30,632 nucleotides of DNA from JAKVAV01 sp047633195 (GTDB lineage Bacteria; Bacteroidota; Bacteroidia; Flavobacteriales_D; Cryomorphaceae): NCBI GenBank assembly GCA_047633195.1, contig JBLIEU010000027.1:1-30632 (forward strand), in the 5' to 3' direction. Shown here piece by piece: positions 15,701 through 22,865 of the stretch; the stretch's first letter is position 1, and every line of letters starts with the position of its first letter. The position numbers and the translations under genes were made by a program. Under the pieces are notes generated by a model. That model ran no database searches. It saw only the letters and a program-made list of their open reading frames with translations, and had not been told where the DNA came from.

Positions 15701-16444
15701 AATGCGGGACTGGATACAGCCATTTGCCCTTCAAATCTGCCTGTCACTTTAAATGGAGAATTAGCAGGCGGAGATGAATTTTACTGGACGCTGAATGGAG
15801 ACACTGTTTCTTCAGATGGTCAGGTAATAATCGACGAAACATTTGAAGGAATTACAGAACTCATTCTCATAGGTTCAAATGGTACCTGTTCGGAAACGGA
15901 TACAATGACTGTTGAAATTCTCGAGAGTCCTGAAGTTGATGCAGGTGAGGACCTTCGCGTATTTATTGAAGAAGTCTTCTCCATTGGCGGAGACCCGACC
16001 TCTCCCGATGAGGTGACCTATTTATGGATTCCTAATCCAATGTCAGTATTTGACAGTACTTCATCAAACCCAGCTGGTTTCCTTTTAGAAAGCGAGGATT
16101 TTGTAGTGACCGTTACTGATGTCAATGGATGTCAATCTACCGATACGGTATTTGTAGAAGTGCTGCCAGACCTGGACATCACTTCTGGTTTTACTCCCAA
16201 TGGAGATGGAGTAAACGATAGTTGGATAATAGACAATATTGAACTTTTCCCATCGATGGTCGTACACGTTTTCAATCGTTGGGGTGTGGAAGTATTTGAA
16301 TCGCAAGGATACAACGCTAATATAGCATGGGATGGAACTTACGAAGGTTCTTTTTTACCTAGTGGAACATATTATTTCACTATTGAGCTAAATGATGCAC
16401 GTTTCCCCGACCCGATTACGGGGCCATTAACCCTGCACAGATAA
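9761..16444 (+). CDS. Giant SprB-like repeat adhesin, T9SS type-B cargo, 2227 residues
   Basis: After a signal peptide (ILLILVFSAMLPFFSLAQ) comes an N-terminal beta domain starting YWQGQSENWNDLKNWSDANG, a common opening of Bacteroidota surface proteins. From about residue 170 to 1976 there are about 23 tandem repeats of about 79 residues with the SprB-repeat pattern: a Cys followed by a DG-containing motif, SGGT, a WTGPNGF-like motif, L-x-AG-x-Y-x-V-x-VTD and NGC. Two further PKD-like domains precede a C-terminal T9SS type-B domain (FTPNGDGVNDSW, HVFNRWGVEVF, SGTYYFTIEL, ending LHR). SprB is the mobile gliding adhesin of Flavobacterium johnsoniae. A gliding or attachment role is inferred, not shown. 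It starts 8 bases after module 1 and overlaps the next PorP/SprF gene by one base. Confidence 0.93.
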   Translation: MKSVPKIRILLILVFSAMLPFFSLAQPLYWQGQSENWNDLKNWSDANGVTTKHLPNAQTHVFFPAEITGTINLQNQEIEIASLTGLNSAHLTLESNQPATLIISGSLNLGEEISLGSNIEIQLTGQGYSNPTLSIPSNLENHLSALPDHYQRISSSAGPLGSCPFFDLIADPTPPTCNGFNDGIAAVQEPTTGIGPYTYQWIGGPTTREWANVGAGTYTVLVFDQGQGGIPCNIDVFVNEPGPLTLFSLSQTPPTCADLCDGQAAPIVIGGNGGYTLTWSSGESGFSPSALCATFSLNIEDIEGCVSDTTLTFNNIPDAIAIDEVVTDVSCNGADDGSIDVTASGGTGNIGFSWTGPNGFNSISEDISNLEPGDYTVEVTDDNGCTVDETYTIVENPVLLVSANSIDNLCNGDNTGSIDLTIAGGLSPYVVSWTGPAGFVSIDQDLADLIAGTYEVTVTDAANCVVVIQETVDEPAPLTAVITPSNLLCFENNSGELSALAQGGTPGYNYSWAGPNGFFGLGPNIIGLPAGTYSLTLTDNNNCVFTVDVDLVEPDELTLDFLETPISCNGDSDGEIDLTVSGGTAPFAFSWTGPNGFTSADEDISGLSTGTYVIEVTDFTNCVITDSYDLIEPLPIDLSAAISNPDCAAESTGAIDLTIVNGTPLYNVLWSGPNGFSSTDEDIAGLSAGDYTVIVDDSGGCSITETYTILAPSGQNAVFALTPVSCFGGTNGAVITTPSGGTPPYTFFWLGPSGFISTDQNLNGLVAGEYSLLLSDDSGCNAFFSVIIFQPSNISVSNTITDISCFGGSDGGIVITPSGASSPYSFAWSGPGGFSASSQNISGLAAGVYTVLITDNSNCEFSRTYTVNEPDQIAIDAAITDVVCVGDFTGAINITISGGSPGFIRSWTGPNGFTAITEDINGLEAGSYTVNITDSEGCIASATFTVQELFDVELSPVPTDISCFGVSDGAIDLSPSGGQLPFTFDWTGPDGFTSTDEDLADLEAGIYTVLVTDDNGCEETAQVEIFEPSEIVLDITVTNIDCFGDADGAITVSTTGGTGSLDFSWVGPNGFTSANQNLSGLEPGDYEVTVEDANGCSVTDMVTLSENSELTLSIETFDSNCQQFDGLAVATAVGGTGVLSYVWENESGVEIAQNDSLIDVQGGTYEVIVTDELGCSVQATAVISDNNGTLTGTVTNPTCSGGNDGAIDAELIDGTAPFVYEWTDGNGFTSDQEDITDLSAGTYILLITDDNNCVFSETFEVVDAAAILVDATSTEVSCIGSDGSINLSIQNATEPIDINWAGPNGFIATGASLADLEPGDYDYILTDALGCSAAGIVSITSAPSITVVETVTNITCAGDMDGAISLEVSGGTPPLQFSWTSLDGFSSSSEDISNLSPGEYSLTVTDQSTCLETMTYIVTEPDSILVDIAISEPDCIQANGSLEAFITGGTISGTYVIIWEDDLGNLISNSTLAENLSPGNYTLTVTDDNGCTYQEEITLSNPGGDITAAISPVTCGGGLDGAIDLEIANVAEPFTVSWTGPDGFVSNDEDIMNLAGGSYSYTVSGADGCVITESLEVTSPESLEVVAIITSTCFGENSGQIEIEISGGVEPYTINWTGPNSFTSNELVISELVPGDYDLQIIDDGGCDFTDVYTISESPEIIAEITAQNIACFGETNGSIDLTLTSGLSPFTIEWLGPDGFISSDEDITLLAMGEYTLTITDLNGCSVQDTVVISQPDELVVVEEIIASGCSDEPNSGSISLFPEGGQPGYIVEWTGPNGFTSSLFDIVNLSIGTYVYTVTDQGGCVISNSIEIVEVEPLSLDVDSINPACFGFATGTIETLIGGGLTPYQIIWTGPNGFEAITDTIENLVAGEYSLTVIDQAGCELREIITLTQPDSISLELNSAAATCVNVADGSIEAIVTGGTVEYTFLWTGPDGFESDQANISSLSQGEFIVTVTDGNDCEFSDTTNVDVLFTLNVNAGLDTAICPSNLPVTLNGELAGGDEFYWTLNGDTVSSDGQVIIDETFEGITELILIGSNGTCSETDTMTVEILESPEVDAGEDLRVFIEEVFSIGGDPTSPDEVTYLWIPNPMSVFDSTSSNPAGFLLESEDFVVTVTDVNGCQSTDTVFVEVLPDLDITSGFTPNGDGVNDSWIIDNIELFPSMVVHVFNRWGVEVFESQGYNANIAWDGTYEGSFLPSGTYYFTIELNDARFPDPITGPLTLHR
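10271..15690 (+). repeat. About 23 SprB-type protein repeats of about 79 residues (237 bp)
   Basis: Counted by eye from the translation. The best conserved copies share WTGPNGFTS, EDI and AGxYTVxVTD. Copies 1, 2, 13 and 17 are the most divergent and lack the GPNGF motif. Most copies keep two cysteines, one near the start and one in the NGC or NNC motif, spaced for an intra-repeat disulfide. DNA identity between copies is low, so these are old duplications and not a recent array. Confidence 0.88.
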
Positions 16445-17349
16445 TGAAAAGACTTTTCATCATATCGGTTTTTCTCTTGTGCCTTCAGAGTTTGAGCGCG
16501 CAGCAAGTACAGCAGTTTTCGCAGTACTTTTTATCAGGTTTTGCCTTCAATCCAGCTTTTGCGGGAACAGAAGAAAACTTCAACGCTTTGGCCACGCACC
16601 GAACCCAATGGACTGGAATTACCGATGCCCCCAGAACTTATTTCTTGGGATTGCATGCGCCGAGCGCTTCGGGAAAAATGGGTTTTGGAGGTTCTCTCTT
16701 CACAGATGTGGCAGGACCGACTCGTAGAACGGGAATTCAAGGGACATACTCTTATCAGTTAAAAGTCACCGAGAACTCTAAAGTTTCTTTAGGTGTTTCT
16801 TTTGGGATGACTCAGTTTTCTATTGATGGAACCCAGATCACACTGAGAGATAACAATGATCAAGCTCTTACCAATTCCATGCAAGCAGAACTTAAACCCG
16901 ATGCTTCTTTTGGAGCTTTATGGTATGGAGAGAAATTCCATTTGGGAGTTTCTGCAACACAACTTTTTAATAATAAACTTGATCTTTTTCCAGGAGATAC
17001 CGAAGGCCGAATGGCCGTGCACTACTTCCTGACAGGAGGATATAAATTTAATATTAATGAAGTGTTTGATGTTGAGCCATTTGCATTAATAAAGTATGTG
17101 TCGCCCCTTGACCCTCAAATAGATGTAAGCGCCAGAGTGCTCTACAAAAGTAATCTTTGGCTTGGCGGATCGTATCGAACCGGAGATGCTGCGGCAATAT
17201 TTGCGGGATACCAGATGATGGACTACCTCACTTTAGGATACTCTATGGACTTTACAACGTCTAATTTGAGAAATTACTCGAATGGAACCCATGAAATCTT
17301 CTTGGGCATTCGATTTGGAAAAGAAAAATTGATTGAATCAGAACTATAA
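16444..17349 (+). CDS. PorP/SprF family type IX secretion outer-membrane protein (module 2)
   Basis: A 301-residue protein with a signal peptide ending LSAQQ. The family opening QFSQYFLSGFAFNPAFAGTEE is followed by HRTQWTGITDAPRTYFLGLHAP. Amphipathic strands run through to the C-terminal YSMDFTTSNLRNYSNGTHEIFLGIRF, which is the characteristic PorP/SprF ending. Its ATG overlaps the TAA of the giant adhesin (TAATG), so translation is likely coupled. The order adhesin then SprF-type protein matches sprB-sprF of Flavobacterium, where SprF is needed to export SprB. This is therefore the probable dedicated secretion partner of the repeat adhesin. Confidence 0.95.
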   Translation: MKRLFIISVFLLCLQSLSAQQVQQFSQYFLSGFAFNPAFAGTEENFNALATHRTQWTGITDAPRTYFLGLHAPSASGKMGFGGSLFTDVAGPTRRTGIQGTYSYQLKVTENSKVSLGVSFGMTQFSIDGTQITLRDNNDQALTNSMQAELKPDASFGALWYGEKFHLGVSATQLFNNKLDLFPGDTEGRMAVHYFLTGGYKFNINEVFDVEPFALIKYVSPLDPQIDVSARVLYKSNLWLGGSYRTGDAAAIFAGYQMMDYLTLGYSMDFTTSNLRNYSNGTHEIFLGIRFGKEKLIESEL

Positions 17350-17364
17350 TTCTCCCCTCCCCTC

Positions 17365-20300
17365 ATGAAAACTAAAATTTTAACACTTCCTCTGCTGTTG
17401 CTGCTCTTCAGCATTGATGTAGCAGCTCAGCTGGATACCAAACACTGGATTCCTCCATTTTTTGCGAAGGTTGAAAGTAATTCGGGAATTTCCGACATTA
17501 AGAAGCATTTTGTAAGTCTTTCGACTCCCGCAGAGGATACTATTCCCGTTATTATTCGAGATGGATTTGGTGCTCTGATCGATACTGTATTTATATCCAA
17601 GGCAATGCCTGCGGAATATATCTTTGGGCCAGAAGGATTTGCCGCTGGGCCTGACACATCAGGTGTAGATACCCTTTCAATCTATCCGCTTAATGTAATT
17701 CCAAGAGATAGTTTGAATATCCCAATCCGATCACAAGGGCTTTATTTTGAAAGCTTCCAGCCATTCTTTGTCAATATGAGGCATAAATCAGTTTCTCAGG
17801 GATTTTCGTTGACTTCAAAGGGCCAAGTGGGACTGGGGACAAAATTTTTCTCGGGACATATTTATACCACCCGAAATGCGACGGGTAATGCTGATGAGTG
17901 GAACAATGAAAGACGATCTCATTTTATTTCAGTAATGGCCACCGAGGACAATACTGAAGTGACTATTGATATGATCAAAGACCCTATTCTTTTTATTGGT
18001 CAGACGACACAGGGAGAACCCATTACTGTTACGTTAGATGCCTTTGAATCTTATGTTGTAGGAGTTGATCACAATAATTTGTCAAATGAAGACATCAATA
18101 AAGTCAACGGCACGCGTATCACTTCTGACAAACCTATAGTTTGTAATTCAGGCTCTTGGTTATCCGGAAATCAGGCTGGGCAGTGTATCGGTGCCGATCA
18201 ATTGGTTACGGCTGATGTGACCGGTCAAGAATACATCTTGGTCCGTGGTTTAGGTGATGAGACCACTGAAAGACCAATGGTCGTGGCAATTGAAGATGGT
18301 ACAGAGGTATTCCTCAATGATGAGACTATCCCAATAGCCATACTTGATGAAGGTGAGTTTCATTTCATCGATACTGAAAAGTTTACTGACAACGGTAATC
18401 TTTACATATTGGCCACGGAGAAAGTTTTTGTGTTCCAAACAATATCAGGTTCCAATGAAAGCATAGGTCCAACGGTAGGTTTGAATTTCATTCCTCCATT
18501 GAATTGTGTCGGAGCCAAAGAGGTGAATCTTCCATTTGTAAACAGCCTTGCAAGTGGGGGTGATGGTACACTAGGAGGTCGAATAAATATCATCACAAAA
18601 CTTGGGACAGCTGTCTTTGTAAATGAAAGCGTTACACCTCTCACGGGAGCGTCGACTGTCACTGGAAATAGTGAATGGGTATCTTATGCTTTTGACGCGC
18701 CTACAGTGAATGTGAACATTGTGAGTGACTCAGTAATGAATGTTGCTTTATTGACAAGGGACAACAATGTTGGTTCTGCCGGGTATTTCTCAGGATTTAC
18801 TTTGGAGCCAGTCGTAGGACTCAGTGCTGGAATCAGCGGAACTACACCCTGTATTCCTGGTAACGCAGTACTCCAAGTATTTGGTTTTGATACCTATCAA
18901 TGGTTTTTCGAAGGGGAAGAAATTGAAGGTGCAACTGGAAATACGCTTACACCTGAATTTGCGGGGCAGTATAGCGTAGAAGGAATCGATATTGCTTGTG
19001 GATTCAGATTCCCGTCAAATCCTTTTGTCATTCCCTACTGTCCATCGACATTAGGAGCTGCTAAAGAGGCTCAAGTCGTTCAAGAGACGGCACCTGGATC
19101 GCGAATATTTGATCTGACTTACCAAATCTTTATCGAAAACCTAGCGGGGAATGTGAGTCAGAATATACAGGTTATTGAGAATATTCAAGGAGGTCTGCCC
19201 GCAGGAGCTACAGCTGAGCTTATTGGAACACCGAACTTGTCATTTGGGAATCTTACGGGAGGACTCAATGCATCTTTCGATGGAGTGACGAACCGTAGAT
19301 TGCTTCCAGGTAATGGGAATCTGCCAGGAGCTGGTGCAGGTAATAATGCAGACGCCATTGGAATTACCATTCGAGTGGATATGAATGCTGCCGAACAGGA
19401 TGGATTCTTTAATCAAGTTACGGTTTCCAGTATCGACGAAGGAATCAATGACGGAGTAACAGGTCCATTCAATGGTCAAGACTTCTCACACGTTGGAACA
19501 AATCCAGATCCCAACGGAAACGGTGAGCCAAACGAAGAGGGTGAGAATGAGCGAACACTTACCTGCTTCTTTCCAAATACATTTGAATACTTAGCAGAAA
19601 GTTTTTGTATAAGTGATGATATTCAGGCCATTGAACTCGATGGTGTGAGTAGCGGATTATTTACGACTGCTATCGATGGTTTAGCGATTGATGCTGAAAC
19701 CGGGGTTATTACTCCACAGGATAGTGACGCCGGAACCTATATCGTAACCTTCACTGTTGCGGGAAGATGTCCGAGCACTACTACGACTGAAGTAACGATC
19801 ATTCCGATTCCTGTTCCAGGCGTAGGAAGTACGTTGGAAGTTTGTGAGCAATCAGAATTGGTTGACTTAAATGATGTTCTGCAAGGCGAAGACCTTGACG
19901 GAATATGGACTGATTCTGAAGGTACTGAGGTTGGGAACACTTTTGACCCAGTGTCTCCAGGTTCCAATGTATTTACATACACGGTTATCAACGAACCTTG
20001 TCCAGCTGAATCAGCAGATGTCACCGTTAATGTGATCACTGCGCCAGTTTCTGGTGTTCCTGCTGAGAATACAGCATTCTGTTTTGATCAATCTCAGGTA
20101 TCGCTTGATGAATTGATTGTGGCCGCAGATGCTGACGGAGTTTGGACTGATGCTAATGGTATTGTCATTGAAGATTCATACATCTTCGAAGGGTCTGGCG
20201 ATTTTACTTTGACGTACACTACAACAAATGCCATATGTGGAGATCGCTCGACTGATGTTGTGGTATCCGTAATACCAGTGCCAGATGCTGGAGAAGATGT

Positions 20301-21057
20301 GGGTCTTGAGACTTTCTGTGAGGGTGAAGAAGTGAATTTGAATGATTTGCTTATCGCGGCAGACGATGATGGGCAGTGGTTTGATCCTGAAGGGGTAGAA
20401 TCTGCGGATGTTATTGACCTTTCCGTTTTGGGAAGTCAAGTATACACTTACACGATTAATCGTGTCCCATGCCCTGAAGTTTCAGAAGAAGTAACGTTCG
20501 AAGTGGTTGAAGGGACAACTCCTGGAGTTCCAACCGACGGACAAAATAATCTTTGCTCAGATGATGAATCCAATGTCAACCTATTCAACTATTTAGTTGG
20601 ATCTGACTTAGATGGTGTGTGGACAGATGGTGATGGAATTGTAGTCACCAACAGCTTTGTCCCTTCAGTTGAAGGCGATTATGAGTTCACATACACGGTC
20701 AGCAGTATGGAATGCGGCGATGTTTCGGCAACGATTATCATTAACGTTTCGGAGGGAAACTGTGAAGTGCTCGTTGAATTGGACATTCCAGAAGGGTTTT
20801 CCCCCAATGGTGATGGAATGAACGACGAGTTTGAAATTCAGGGATTGAACGAATTGTATCCTAATAATTCGCTTCAAATTTTCAATCGATGGGGAGCAGA
20901 AGTTCTGGCAGCATCTCCTTACAACAATGATTGGAATGGAAAAGCTGAAACAGGCTTGAACGCGGGAGAACAACTTCCTGTAGGAACCTACTGGTACATC
21001 CTTGATCTGGGGAATGGAGCTGATCCTATTATGGATTTTGTCTACTTAAATCGATAA
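17365..21057 (+). CDS. IgGFc-binding-like multidomain T9SS type-B cargo, 1230 residues
   Basis: A signal peptide (LLLLLFSIDVAAQ) is followed by a region resembling the IgGFc-binding domain (about 110-470), seen in HFISVMATEDNTEVTIDM, GTRITSDKPIVCNSGSWL, IGADQLVTADVTGQEYILVRG and GTEVFLND. A Cys-bounded Ig-like domain follows (about 495-560; TYQWFFEGEEIEGAT). Next is a DUF11-like domain (about 564-735; VFDLTYQIFIEN-type strands, then NPDPNGNGEPNEEGE), then a cadherin-like segment. Four about 80-residue repeats (about 816-1135) share C-x-L(N/D)-x-L, DGxWTD and TYTV motifs. The C-terminal type-B domain (FSPNGDGMNDEF, QIFNRWGAEV, VGTYWYIL, ending LNR) directs T9SS export. The vertebrate name of the first domain does not imply antibody binding. 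The gene lies 15 bases after module 2 and 17 bases before the next PorP/SprF gene. Confidence 0.85.
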   Translation: MKTKILTLPLLLLLFSIDVAAQLDTKHWIPPFFAKVESNSGISDIKKHFVSLSTPAEDTIPVIIRDGFGALIDTVFISKAMPAEYIFGPEGFAAGPDTSGVDTLSIYPLNVIPRDSLNIPIRSQGLYFESFQPFFVNMRHKSVSQGFSLTSKGQVGLGTKFFSGHIYTTRNATGNADEWNNERRSHFISVMATEDNTEVTIDMIKDPILFIGQTTQGEPITVTLDAFESYVVGVDHNNLSNEDINKVNGTRITSDKPIVCNSGSWLSGNQAGQCIGADQLVTADVTGQEYILVRGLGDETTERPMVVAIEDGTEVFLNDETIPIAILDEGEFHFIDTEKFTDNGNLYILATEKVFVFQTISGSNESIGPTVGLNFIPPLNCVGAKEVNLPFVNSLASGGDGTLGGRINIITKLGTAVFVNESVTPLTGASTVTGNSEWVSYAFDAPTVNVNIVSDSVMNVALLTRDNNVGSAGYFSGFTLEPVVGLSAGISGTTPCIPGNAVLQVFGFDTYQWFFEGEEIEGATGNTLTPEFAGQYSVEGIDIACGFRFPSNPFVIPYCPSTLGAAKEAQVVQETAPGSRIFDLTYQIFIENLAGNVSQNIQVIENIQGGLPAGATAELIGTPNLSFGNLTGGLNASFDGVTNRRLLPGNGNLPGAGAGNNADAIGITIRVDMNAAEQDGFFNQVTVSSIDEGINDGVTGPFNGQDFSHVGTNPDPNGNGEPNEEGENERTLTCFFPNTFEYLAESFCISDDIQAIELDGVSSGLFTTAIDGLAIDAETGVITPQDSDAGTYIVTFTVAGRCPSTTTTEVTIIPIPVPGVGSTLEVCEQSELVDLNDVLQGEDLDGIWTDSEGTEVGNTFDPVSPGSNVFTYTVINEPCPAESADVTVNVITAPVSGVPAENTAFCFDQSQVSLDELIVAADADGVWTDANGIVIEDSYIFEGSGDFTLTYTTTNAICGDRSTDVVVSVIPVPDAGEDVGLETFCEGEEVNLNDLLIAADDDGQWFDPEGVESADVIDLSVLGSQVYTYTINRVPCPEVSEEVTFEVVEGTTPGVPTDGQNNLCSDDESNVNLFNYLVGSDLDGVWTDGDGIVVTNSFVPSVEGDYEFTYTVSSMECGDVSATIIINVSEGNCEVLVELDIPEGFSPNGDGMNDEFEIQGLNELYPNNSLQIFNRWGAEVLAASPYNNDWNGKAETGLNAGEQLPVGTYWYILDLGNGADPIMDFVYLNR
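19813..20760 (+). repeat. Four about 80-residue protein repeats in the IgGFc-binding-like cargo
   Basis: Units begin near 19813, 20041, 20275 and 20515. Each has an early Cys (VCEQ, FCFD, FCEG, LCSD), a leucine-rich NDVL/DELI/NDLL/FNYL element, a D-D-G-x-W-(T/F)-D motif, an FTYTV/YTYTI strand and a second Cys (EPCP, AICG, VPCP, MECG). The Cys pairing would again allow one disulfide per unit. Confidence 0.8.
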
Positions 21058-21074
21058 TTAGAACTTTAAAATAA

Positions 21075-22031
21075 ATGGCTATGAGCTATTCGACTTTGAA
21101 AAAAACAGTGCTGGGATTTGCAGTAGTCTTTATGACCGCAGACGCTTTTGCCCAGCAAACTCCATTGTATACGATGTATATGTGGAACCAACTGGTCATA
21201 AACCCGGCGTACGCAGGTAGCCGTGAGGCCTTGACTGTTTCTGGTGTTTTGAGGGAGCAATGGGTCGGCCTCGAAGGTGCACCTTCCACTCAAGTATTGA
21301 GCATTCACAGTCCTTTGTCTAATGACAAGATTGGTCTTGGGTTTACAGTGCAAAATGACAACGTTGGCCCGGTGAACAATACAGGTATCTGGGGGGACTT
21401 CGCCTACCGCATGAAAGTGACAGAAAAGGCTCGACTTTCATTGGCCTTGAGGGCTGGCTTTAGTATTTATCAAGCAGACCTTAGAAATTTGCAAACTGGT
21501 GAAGCAAATGACCCTGCCTTTAACCTAAACGTTAACAATAGTGCCCAGCCTAATTTTGGATTTGGTGCATACTACTATACCGATCGAGGGTATGTGGGAC
21601 TGTCATCTCCAAGTACGCTCGAGAATGAATTGAACAGTGGTAATAATACGCCTGGTAATGATTTTGAAGATTTAAATAACCGTCACTTCTACCTATTGGC
21701 TGGTTATATATTCAATATCAGTGCAGATAGTGGTTCGGTTATGTTTAGACCATCTACGGTTATCCGCGCGGTGAACGGTGCTCCTATTAGTTTTGATATA
21801 TCTGCAAATTTTCTACTCAAGCAGAAGCTTTGGGTAGGAGCTTCTTATAGATATCAGGATGCTATAGCGGCTATCGTTTCATTTAATTTTACAGATCACA
21901 TACAAGCTGGATATTCTTATGATTTTGGCACAAGTGATTTGAACACTTACCACAACGGATCTCACGAGATCATGCTCACTTATGACTTCTTCAAAGATGA
22001 TGTCAAGACAAGAAGTCCCAGGTATTTTTAG
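21075..22031 (+). CDS. PorP/SprF family type IX secretion outer-membrane protein (module 3)
   Basis: A 318-residue protein with a signal peptide ending ADAFAQQ. It carries the most canonical family N-terminus in the window: PLYTMYMWNQLVINPAYAGS, then REQWVGLEGAPSTQVLSIHSP. Internal barrel strands lead to YSYDFGTSDLNTYHNGSHEI, the standard C-terminal motif, and a short KTRSPRYF tail. ATG 21075 or 21081 could start it, and both keep the signal peptide. It is the last gene of the operon, 17 bases after the IgGFc-binding-like cargo, and a hairpin terminator follows at 22055. It is probably the partner of that cargo, but a general T9SS PorP role is possible. Confidence 0.95.
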   Translation: MAMSYSTLKKTVLGFAVVFMTADAFAQQTPLYTMYMWNQLVINPAYAGSREALTVSGVLREQWVGLEGAPSTQVLSIHSPLSNDKIGLGFTVQNDNVGPVNNTGIWGDFAYRMKVTEKARLSLALRAGFSIYQADLRNLQTGEANDPAFNLNVNNSAQPNFGFGAYYYTDRGYVGLSSPSTLENELNSGNNTPGNDFEDLNNRHFYLLAGYIFNISADSGSVMFRPSTVIRAVNGAPISFDISANFLLKQKLWVGASYRYQDAIAAIVSFNFTDHIQAGYSYDFGTSDLNTYHNGSHEIMLTYDFFKDDVKTRSPRYF

Positions 22032-22054
22032 GGATACTTCGAATCAAATTATTC

Positions 22055-22083
22055 AAGCCTCAGTTTATATCGGGGCTTTTTTT
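22055..22083 (+). terminator. Terminator of the type IX cargo/PorP operon
   Basis: The stem AAGCCTC pairs with GGGGCTT (one T-G wobble) around a 10-base loop and is followed by a run of T. It lies 24 bases after the last PorP/SprF stop. Confidence 0.8.
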
Positions 22084-22120
22084 GTGACCTATCTTACCGA
22101 ATCAGTCGTGATTCATCACT

Positions 22121-22128
22121 TACCTTTG
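22121..22128 (+). promoter_or_regulatory. -7 box for rhodanese-thioredoxin pair
   Basis: TACCTTTG matches TAnnTTTG exactly and lies 25 bases before the ATG at 22153, just after the upstream operon's terminator. No convincing -33 TTTG is seen. Confidence 0.5.
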
Positions 22129-22152
22129 TTGTATAACGCAACGTTTCGATCT

Positions 22153-22566
22153 ATGCAAATGCTTCCTAAGTTTTACCTAATCTTTTTTCTGTTTCTTTTT
22201 CAATCCTGCGCTTCTCCTGCTCAGGAAAAAGAAGTTCAATCGTTTCCTATTGAGTTAGAAGTCAGCGAAGCGTCAGAATTGATTGCTCAAGGCGACCTGT
22301 TGCTTCTAGATGTAAGAACGCCGGGTGAGGTGAGCCAAGGTTATATAGAGGGCGCACAGAATATTAATATTTCCACTTGGGAAGAGTTCAAGGCTGGGGT
22401 AGACAAGTTGGATAAGACCGAACCTGTAATGGTGTACTGCAGAGTTGGCGGAAGATCTCACAAAGCGGCCGTTTACTTGGTGGAGAGTGGGTTCACCCAG
22501 GTTTATGATATCAAGGGTGGAATTCTCGCTTGGAACGATGCAGGGGAACCTTTAATAAAAGAGTGA
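22153..22566 (+). CDS. Rhodanese-domain lipoprotein
   Basis: With the start at ATG 22153 the protein has 137 residues. It begins with a hydrophobic signal sequence ending LFQSC, a relaxed lipobox with Cys19, so it is probably a lipoprotein facing the periplasm. The rhodanese fold is clear: LLLLDVRTPGEVSQGYIEGAQNI, then the active-site loop YCRVGGRSHKAA with catalytic Cys96 and GGR, and the closing IKGGILAWNDAGEP. An upstream in-frame extension from 21982 overlaps the previous operon's terminator and is not real. Rhodaneses move sulfane sulfur between thiols; its substrate here is unknown. The thioredoxin gene starts one base after its stop, suggesting a linked redox or thiol role, although thioredoxin itself has no export signal. 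Confidence 0.9.
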   Translation: MQMLPKFYLIFFLFLFQSCASPAQEKEVQSFPIELEVSEASELIAQGDLLLLDVRTPGEVSQGYIEGAQNINISTWEEFKAGVDKLDKTEPVMVYCRVGGRSHKAAVYLVESGFTQVYDIKGGILAWNDAGEPLIKE

Positions 22567-22567
22567 T

Positions 22568-22864
22568 ATGGCAAGTTTTAAGGAAATAATCAACGGAGAT
22601 AAACCTGTTTTAGTAGATTTTTTTGCTGAATGGTGCGGACCTTGTCAAACCATGGCTCCCGTATTGAAAGACTTATCGACCGACATAAAAGGGAAGGCGA
22701 CAATTCTCAAAGTCGACATCGATAAAAACCCGCAGGCAGCTCAAGCTTTTCAGGTTCGAGGAGTCCCGACTTTTGTGATATTCAAAAATGGAAAACCTGT
22801 TTGGCGACAGTCTGGTGCGATGCCCAAGAGTGAGCTACTAAAAGCTCTAGAGAGCAATTATTAG
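22568..22864 (+). CDS. Thioredoxin
   Basis: A 98-residue single-domain protein with the WCGPC active site at residues 22-26, the preceding VDFFAE strand, the VDIDKNPQAA segment and the cis-Pro loop RGVPTFVIF. There is no signal peptide, so it acts in the cytoplasm. It is slightly shorter than the usual 105 or so residues because the N-terminal helix is trimmed. ATG 22568 follows the rhodanese stop by one base. The gene is convergent with the deacetylase, whose stop lies two bases away. Confidence 0.95.
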   Translation: MASFKEIINGDKPVLVDFFAEWCGPCQTMAPVLKDLSTDIKGKATILKVDIDKNPQAAQAFQVRGVPTFVIFKNGKPVWRQSGAMPKSELLKALESNY

Positions 22865-22865
22865 C

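Noticed and set aside
21982..22152. Long N-terminal extension of the rhodanese protein
   Set aside because: It would overlap the previous gene and its terminator and precede the -7 box. The signal peptide and lipobox only make sense with the start at 22153 or 22159.
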